DNA of 8,621 nt from assembly GCA_031283825.1 (NCBI GenBank), contig JAITAZ010000561.1:1-8621 (forward strand). Reading direction: 5' to 3'. The first letter of the stretch is position 1; each line of letters begins with the position of its first letter. Of this stretch, positions 4,912-8,621 are shown one piece after another. Source of the DNA: Planctomycetaceae bacterium (GTDB taxonomy: Bacteria; Planctomycetota; Planctomycetia; Pirellulales; Thermoguttaceae). The notes below the pieces were generated by a model, which saw only the letters and a list, made by a program, of their open reading frames with translations, was not told the DNA's origin and searched no databases. Made by a program: the position numbers and the translations under genes.

Positions 4912-5943
4912 TTATTCTTGCAATTTGTTTTTTTGCTTGATTTCGTTGAATGTTCCTTTTTTTAGAAATTCTAACGAATACTCAAAAATAACTTCTGTCT
5001 GCAATAAATCATCGTGATCCATGTAGAAAAGAACCCACTCCGACGCGCCGGCTAATTTTGTTCCTTCAACGCTTACAACTCCGTCGTCGTCGCCTTTTAT
5101 CAATCTTGAAAATCCCTTTTCGTTTCCGCATCCTCCGGCAATAATAGCAAATTCACATTTCGGGACACCTAGCTTTTTATTCGTCTCCGCCCATTTCACC
5201 CCTAACTCGTCTCCGGTAACACCCATGAAACTCCGCACAACTCGATTATTGCCTATCAACTTCACCGCAAGCTCCGAACCATGATTCGGCGGACCTAACA
5301 TAACAAATCGACCAACCCGCGAATCAGGCGTAAACTTGTTTCTCGCCGCAACCGGATCAGACGCCGCAACCCATTTCTCATCCAAAACGCCGCTCAAATA
5401 CCTCCGAACAACAATACATCCCAAACTATGCGCAACAAAATCTATCCGCCGAACTTCGCCGGATAAACTACTCACTACAGAATTTAACATCTTCGCATGT
5501 TCCAATATCGGTTGAGACGTCGATGGATACGTAAAATTTATAACATGATCATAAATATTCTTACCCCGAAACCACTCCGCAAGTTTCCGCGTCCGATGAC
5601 CACTCGAACCAAATCCATGAACCACAATCAAAACATTACCAGACATCGATTGCAATTTATTCTCATTGCAAATTTCATCAAGACGCATCTTGCACTCCTC
5701 AAACGTCCCAAACGCACGCTGAATCGCATTGCCGTCAATAAGTCGATAACTGCCGAACTTTATGTTTTTCTGAATATGCCACTCATGAAAAAAAAGAACA
5801 TCGCCCCAAAATAAATAACCGCCATTAGTCTTAATCGGAATCCTCTCGTCAAAACGACGAAAAGAATCAGTATCCAACGACTGCTGACCATAAAGAACTT
5901 GACAAGAAACAAAAATAAAAAATAAAAAATTAAAACGAATCAT
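4912..5943 (-). CDS. Secreted alpha/beta hydrolase, lipase/PGAP1-like
   Basis: This 343-residue protein starts with a short signal peptide (MIRFNFLFFIFVSCQVLYGQ). A Cys at position 14 in FVSC makes a lipoprotein possible but not convincing. The alpha/beta-hydrolase core begins near 103 with VLIVVHGFGSSG (His109-Gly110, oxyanion region). The nucleophile elbow is AHSLG with Ser173, followed by VMLGPPNHGSELA (about 214-226), a sequence typical of triacylglycerol-lipase and PGAP1-like families. The acid is in GDDDGVV (Asp285-287) and the probable catalytic His is His310 in MDHDDLL. The triad is complete and the reading frame intact. The likely reaction is hydrolysis of an ester (lipid or similar) outside the cytoplasm; the substrate is unknown. 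About 100 residues before the core match nothing I know. An AGAGGT ribosome binding site precedes the ATG, inside a duplicated 10-bp sequence. The gene is 116 bases after the LOG-family gene on the same strand. Confidence 0.85.
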   Translation of the reverse strand: MIRFNFLFFIFVSCQVLYGQQSLDTDSFRRFDERIPIKTNGGYLFWGDVLFFHEWHIQKNIKFGSYRLIDGNAIQRAFGTFEECKMRLDEICNENKLQSMSGNVLIVVHGFGSSGHRTRKLAEWFRGKNIYDHVINFTYPSTSQPILEHAKMLNSVVSSLSGEVRRIDFVAHSLGCIVVRRYLSGVLDEKWVAASDPVAARNKFTPDSRVGRFVMLGPPNHGSELAVKLIGNNRVVRSFMGVTGDELGVKWAETNKKLGVPKCEFAIIAGGCGNEKGFSRLIKGDDDGVVSVEGTKLAGASEWVLFYMDHDDLLQTEVIFEYSLEFLKKGTFNEIKQKNKLQE

Positions 5944-5946
5944 ATT

Positions 5947-5966
5947 TAACCTCTGGTAACCTCTGG
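5947..5966 (-). promoter_or_regulatory. Duplicated 10-bp sequence carrying the hydrolase ribosome binding site
   Basis: TAACCTCTGG occurs twice in tandem on the plus strand. Read on the coding strand this is CCAGAGGTTA twice. The copy next to the gene places AGAGGT a few bases before the ATG; the other puts a second, too-distant AGAGGT upstream. Confidence 0.65.
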
Positions 5967-6002
5967 ATGGTCAGTTGTATTAGTTTTAGTAGAAGGGAAA
6001 GA

Positions 6003-6046
6003 TTCGCCGAAAGGTCGCCTACTTGATCAATAACCGCCTACTGAAT
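6003..6046. repeat. Solo arm of the multi-hairpin element
   Basis: TTCGCCGAAAGGTCGCCTAC then TTGATCA matches the right arm of the elements at 1663-1842 and 8297-8429 with a few changes. A second weaker copy of the arm word (ACCGCCTACTGAAT) follows, resembling the doubled right arm of copy 1. The core hairpins are absent. It sits between the LOG-family gene and the hydrolase gene. Confidence 0.6.
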
Positions 6047-6059
6047 AATTCCAAGAAAT

Positions 6060-6962
6060 TTAATTTACTCTGTGAAACGCTTTTATAATCTCCCATGCTT
6101 CTTGCGGAGAATTTGTGAAATGGAATAACTCCAGATCGCTTCTGTCAATGACTCCAGTCTTTACTAGATGATCAAAATTTATAACTTGCCGCCAAAATTC
6201 TTCGCCGAAAATTATAATCGGGATCGGTTGCATTCTTTCAGTTTGTCTCAACGTTAACGCTTCAAATAATTCGTCAAACGTTCCAAAGCCTCCCGGAAAC
6301 GTAACCAACGCCTTCGCCCTCAACATGAAATGCAACTTCCTCACCGCAAAATAATGAAACTGAAAACATAACTCCGGCGTAATATACGGATTCGGCTTCT
6401 GCTCAAACGGTAACTGAATATTCAACCCCACCGATAACGCGTCAACTTCACTCGCCCCGCGATTCGCCGCCTCCATTATTCCAGGTCCGCCGCCGGTACA
6501 AATTACATAATCATGAATCAACTCGCCCTCAGCAACCTCTTCTCTCTCCCTCGCAAGATTCGACTCCGACACAATCGCTGCAAATTCTTTCGCTAACTCA
6601 TAATACTCACTCAACTCAACCGCAGACCTCGCCCTCGATAACTCGTCCCTCAACTCCACGCCGTCAGAATCGCCCGAACTCCGCGATAATACTTCACGCA
6701 AACAACTCTCCGCACGCTCTCGAGACAATATCCTCGCACTGCCAAAAACTATCACCGTTGAACGAATCCCCAAATGACGCATAAAAACATCAGGCTTCGA
6801 TACCTCAAGCTGCAAACGAATCGAACGCGATGAATCGCCCTTGATAAAATCCGCATCATGATACGCTATCCTATAACTCGGCGAATCAAGCAAATGCTGA
6901 ACGCTCGATAATTTATCAACCACACGACGCTCAAAATCAGCCTCAAACGGAATATCTGACAT
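6060..6962 (-). CDS. LOG-family (TIGR00730-type) nucleotide 5'-monophosphate nucleosidase-like protein
   Basis: This 300-residue Rossmann-fold protein has the LOG/lysine-decarboxylase-like signatures: VIVFGSAR (70-77), TGGGPGIMEAANRGA (156-170), the FAVRK segment (205-209) and the catalytic PGGFGTFDE motif (223-231, Glu231). LOG enzymes hydrolyse nucleoside 5'-monophosphates to free base and ribose 5-phosphate. In plants this activates cytokinins; in bacteria related enzymes such as PpnN act in purine salvage. The Glu and the neighbouring Arg needed for activity are present, so activity is likely, but the substrate cannot be read from the sequence. Compared with short (about 190 residue) LOG proteins, it has an extra 55-60 residue N-terminal region and a longer, charged helical stretch (about 78-150) before the GGGPGIMEAA motif. 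The start is well supported by AAAGGAG 6 bases upstream. It lies between the diadenylate cyclase and hydrolase genes on the same strand, separated by repeat-bearing gaps. Confidence 0.9.
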   Translation of the reverse strand: MSDIPFEADFERRVVDKLSSVQHLLDSPSYRIAYHDADFIKGDSSRSIRLQLEVSKPDVFMRHLGIRSTVIVFGSARILSRERAESCLREVLSRSSGDSDGVELRDELSRARSAVELSEYYELAKEFAAIVSESNLAREREEVAEGELIHDYVICTGGGPGIMEAANRGASEVDALSVGLNIQLPFEQKPNPYITPELCFQFHYFAVRKLHFMLRAKALVTFPGGFGTFDELFEALTLRQTERMQPIPIIIFGEEFWRQVINFDHLVKTGVIDRSDLELFHFTNSPQEAWEIIKAFHRVN

Positions 6963-6968
6963 GTTTTC

Positions 6969-6975
6969 TCCTTTG
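6969..6975 (-). promoter_or_regulatory. Ribosome binding site of the LOG-family gene
   Basis: Read on the minus strand, AAAGGAG stands 6 bases before the ATG whose A is at 6962. This is the strongest site among the three minus-strand genes on the right and it sets the start. Confidence 0.75.
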
Positions 6976-7082
6976 TTAAATTCGTAATTCGGAATTATTT
7001 TTTACTGAATAGTTACCGAATTTAAGTTTATTAAAATTTTTTGTTGAATTGTTTTATTGAATTGTTTTGTGAGGAGACATAC

Positions 7083-7164
7083 GGGACAAAGTTGTTGTTT
7101 TGATTCAAATTAAAATTTTCTCTGGTTCTCAGTGGTTAAAAATGAAATTTTTGAGATTCCATTA
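7083..7164 (+). repeat. Dispersed intergenic repeat, copy 2 (uninterrupted)
   Basis: GGGACAAAGTTGTTGTTTTG, ATTCAAATTAAAATTTT, CTCTGGTTCTCAGTGGTTAA and GAGATTCCATTA match the repeat at 2091-2243 in the same order. The hairpin present there is missing here. It lies just downstream of the diadenylate cyclase stop and so may form part of its 3' end. Confidence 0.75.
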
Positions 7165-7171
7165 AGTTTTT

Positions 7172-8128
7172 CTATTCGGCTTCTATGTCTTTCCATACTA
7201 GCGGTCTTCTTTGTCTTGCTTCGATTCTTAGCGTAACCTCGCCGTTTCTGAAAATTCTTACAGTTCCGCTCGATTGACTCACGGCAATTGCAATTGCCGA
7301 CGTTACTTTTGTAATCGCCGCCGCCGCCCAATGTCTTGTGCCTAGTCCGGGAGATAACGAAATTGTAGCATTCTTCTCGCCTTGCAACATCCTGCAACAC
7401 GAATGCACAATTCCGTCTGCGCTCACCAGAATCGCGCCGTCAAGTTGAGCGATTTCTTTGATTCCCTCGCGAACTTTTGTGTCGAAAATATTCCTGTCCT
7501 TCCGCTGATAACCCTTAACCGGATCAAACCCGACCGAATGACTTTTCATGTAAACTTTTTTTGTGTCTCCAACCACAAACAAACAACCAATCGGCTTGCC
7601 TTCGCGTCCTTCCCAACCGATGTCAACCGCTAAATCTACCACTGTTTTCAACGTTTTCAACGGCACGCTCGTCTCCAACTGACGTAAATCACGCCCCGAT
7701 AATTTCTCCAAATGCTCGCCTAGATTTATCACGCTTATCGAATCAAATGTCGAAGGATCAAACGTACTGTACAACGCCAACACCCGACTCCCACGCGGAA
7801 CTAAATCGTCCGCAACCGCTTCCAATATCGCATGAGATATACGATCATTTATCGCAGAACCGGAACTAAAATGTAAATGTATAACGCTAAATCCATTCGC
7901 CAAAGCGTCGTTGAGAATGTCAGACTTCATCGACGCTACTGTTATCTTGTCGTCTTCAAATAACTTGCGTAATCGCATCCAGTCAATTTGATATTCGGGA
8001 AAAATTATCACCGCTTGCGCTTCAACCTCAACTCGAAGTTGACGTATCTTGCCGACAATACTGCGAAACTGCTCCGTGAACTTTATCGTCTCCGATTTAG
8101 GAAACTCCTGATTTACCGTCTCTGGCAT
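7172..8128 (-). CDS. Diadenylate cyclase (DisA_N domain), DacZ-like architecture
   Basis: This 318-residue protein is predicted to make cyclic di-AMP from two ATP. The C-terminal DisA_N domain (about 180-305) carries both hallmark motifs: DGA (Asp230-Ala232, in LDGAILVSADG) and the G-T-R-H-x-A-A loop (263-269). The family consensus there is RHRAA; here it is RHWAA, so the second Arg is Trp. VVGDTKKV (185-192) and RNIFD (212-216) also fit the family. The N-terminal part (about 35-135) is an alpha/beta region with no membrane segment. This resembles archaeal DacZ-type cyclases, which carry an N-terminal pyruvate-kinase-C-like domain, and not membrane-bound CdaA or DNA-scanning DisA. The product signals in potassium and osmotic control in many bacteria; no such target gene is visible here. 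The ATG at 8128 has no clear Shine-Dalgarno sequence. It is followed by a dispersed repeat and then the LOG-family gene, 209 bases away. Confidence 0.9.
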   Translation of the reverse strand: MPETVNQEFPKSETIKFTEQFRSIVGKIRQLRVEVEAQAVIIFPEYQIDWMRLRKLFEDDKITVASMKSDILNDALANGFSVIHLHFSSGSAINDRISHAILEAVADDLVPRGSRVLALYSTFDPSTFDSISVINLGEHLEKLSGRDLRQLETSVPLKTLKTVVDLAVDIGWEGREGKPIGCLFVVGDTKKVYMKSHSVGFDPVKGYQRKDRNIFDTKVREGIKEIAQLDGAILVSADGIVHSCCRMLQGEKNATISLSPGLGTRHWAAAAITKVTSAIAIAVSQSSGTVRIFRNGEVTLRIEARQRRPLVWKDIEAE

Positions 8129-8268
8129 AATATAACAAAATTTCTATCTAATAATTGCAAAGCGATCTTTTTAAATTCGGAATTCGGAATGCGAAATTCG
8201 GAATTTTGGTTAATGGGTTTTAATGGGAACTTATGGAATGTCGTTGTTTGAAATCGGAAGATAATAAT
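8129..8268. other. Upstream region of the diadenylate cyclase, with AATTCGG repeats
   Basis: Around 8172-8203 the word AATTCGG (with variants such as AATGCG) is repeated about four times. Single copies of AATTCGGAATT-type words also occur at 4440, 4828 and 6980. The cyclase promoter should lie here on the minus strand, but no convincing boxes can be assigned. Confidence 0.45.
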
Positions 8269-8429
8269 TCATGTTACGCACTTGCTACCCCAAATTAGGT
8301 AGGCGACCTTTCGCCGAAAGGTCGCGTCGGCGTTAGCCGACGGTAAATCTGAAATGATTTTAATTATTATCGAATCCATTTTATCGTTGCCTTCGGCAAC
8401 GCGACCTTTCGGCGAAAGGTCGCCTACCT
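8269..8429. repeat. Multi-hairpin palindromic element, copy 2 (with 23-bp end sequence on its left)
   Basis: The core hairpins match copy 1 in the same order and orientation: CGACCTTTCG type, CGTCGGCG/GCCGACG, GTTGCC/GGCAAC, then the CGACCTTTCG type again. The outer arms AGGTAGGCGACC (8297-8308) and GGTCGCCTACCT (8418-8429) are complementary. The 23-bp end sequence lies on the left (8269-8291), as the exact inverse of the copy at 1841-1863, where it is on the right. Over the 40 bases including the adjoining arm, about 37 match. The region has no open frame. Confidence 0.8.
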
Positions 8430-8435
8430 GTTCAA

Positions 8436-8481
8436 GGGAACTTCTAAAAACCTCATGTAAATTTAGTTTTTAGAAGTTCCC
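8436..8481. repeat. GGGAACTTCTAAAAAC hairpin with short direct-repeat flanks
   Basis: GGGAACTTCTAAAAAC (8436-8451) pairs perfectly over 16 bp with 8466-8481, with a 14-base loop (CTCATGTAAATTTA). TCAA flanks it on both sides (8432-8435 and 8482-8485), extendable to TCAAGGG if the stem edge is counted. No gene stops nearby on the plus strand, so a terminator role is unlikely and a miniature inserted element is more plausible. Confidence 0.7.
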
Positions 8482-8621
8482 TCAAGGGTAACATAATTTT
8501 TTGATCTAATCGTTAATCTTTATCTTTTTTACCAAGTCAATTTATATTGTTCTGTTTCAAAAATCGTTACGATTGAAACAGATTTGAGTAAGAGTTATAA
8601 AAATGCCGATAGCTCTATTGT
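8482..8621. other. Window end: hairpin and possible start of a truncated gene
   Basis: An imperfect hairpin occupies 8551-8582: TCTGTTTCA and AATCG pair with CGATTGAAACAGA around TTA, leaving an AAA bulge. An ATG at 8603 opens a frame (MPIALL) that runs off the window, with only a weak AAGAG upstream. Six codons are too few to call a gene. Confidence 0.3.

Noticed and set aside
4912..8128. The three minus-strand genes as a dedicated operon or system
   Set aside because: The gaps are 209 and 116 bases, contain dispersed repeats, and the products (c-di-AMP synthesis, nucleotide hydrolysis, secreted lipase-like) have no established joint role.
7988..8251. Plus-strand open frame of 87 codons over the start of the diadenylate cyclase
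   Set aside because: Most of it is antisense to the cyclase and its tail is translated AATTCGG repeat sequence.

Overview
The window looks like a piece of a low-GC (AT-rich by eye) chromosome from a member of the Planctomycetota. Three things suggest this. The omega subunit (377-646, minus) has the GRFKLSSLIQKR...VIKEILQDKI pattern I associate with planctomycetes. The diadenylate cyclase (7172-8128, minus) is the long form with an extra N-terminal domain. The small secreted protein (1245-1646) has a planctomycete-like RPTISPWLSM...NYQAYVRPQ layout. The assignment is inference; no rRNA or other marker is present.

Layout, left to right. The tail of an unrecognised plus-strand gene (1-180) converges with rpoZ across a 15-bp-stem palindrome that can serve as a two-way terminator. 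A 600-bp gene-free AT-rich stretch separates rpoZ from the small secreted protein. A repeat island follows (about 1661-2243), made of a multi-hairpin palindromic element, a 32-bp tandem array closed by a 21-bp inverted repeat, and a dispersed repeat carrying a small inserted hairpin. Then come an HtrA/DegP-type membrane-anchored protease (2503-3708) and a GNAT acetyltransferase resembling AAC(2')-I and NodA (3836-4381), both plus strand. A second repeat island (4392-4833) holds two identical 76-bp palindromes and several copies of a GTAACCGTTCA motif. Three minus-strand genes follow: a secreted alpha/beta hydrolase (4912-5943), a LOG-family nucleotide phosphoribohydrolase-like protein (6060-6962) and the diadenylate cyclase (7172-8128). 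Their gaps hold repeat fragments, so they are probably not one tight operon. The right end (8269-8481) holds a second copy of the multi-hairpin element and another hairpin.

The proteins are recognisable housekeeping, envelope or signalling functions: protein quality control (HtrA), c-di-AMP synthesis, nucleotide salvage, lipase/esterase and transcription. I see no phage, CRISPR, toxin-antitoxin or transposase gene. What is unusual is the density of small palindromic, apparently non-autonomous repeats. The best case compares two copies of a dispersed repeat, one with and one without a roughly 54-bp GTAACCGTTCA-ended hairpin flanked by AAATTTT. This is an internal filled-site/empty-site pair that argues the hairpin is, or was, mobile. 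In addition, a perfect 23-bp inverted repeat attached to the two multi-hairpin copies brackets about 6.4 kb of the window.
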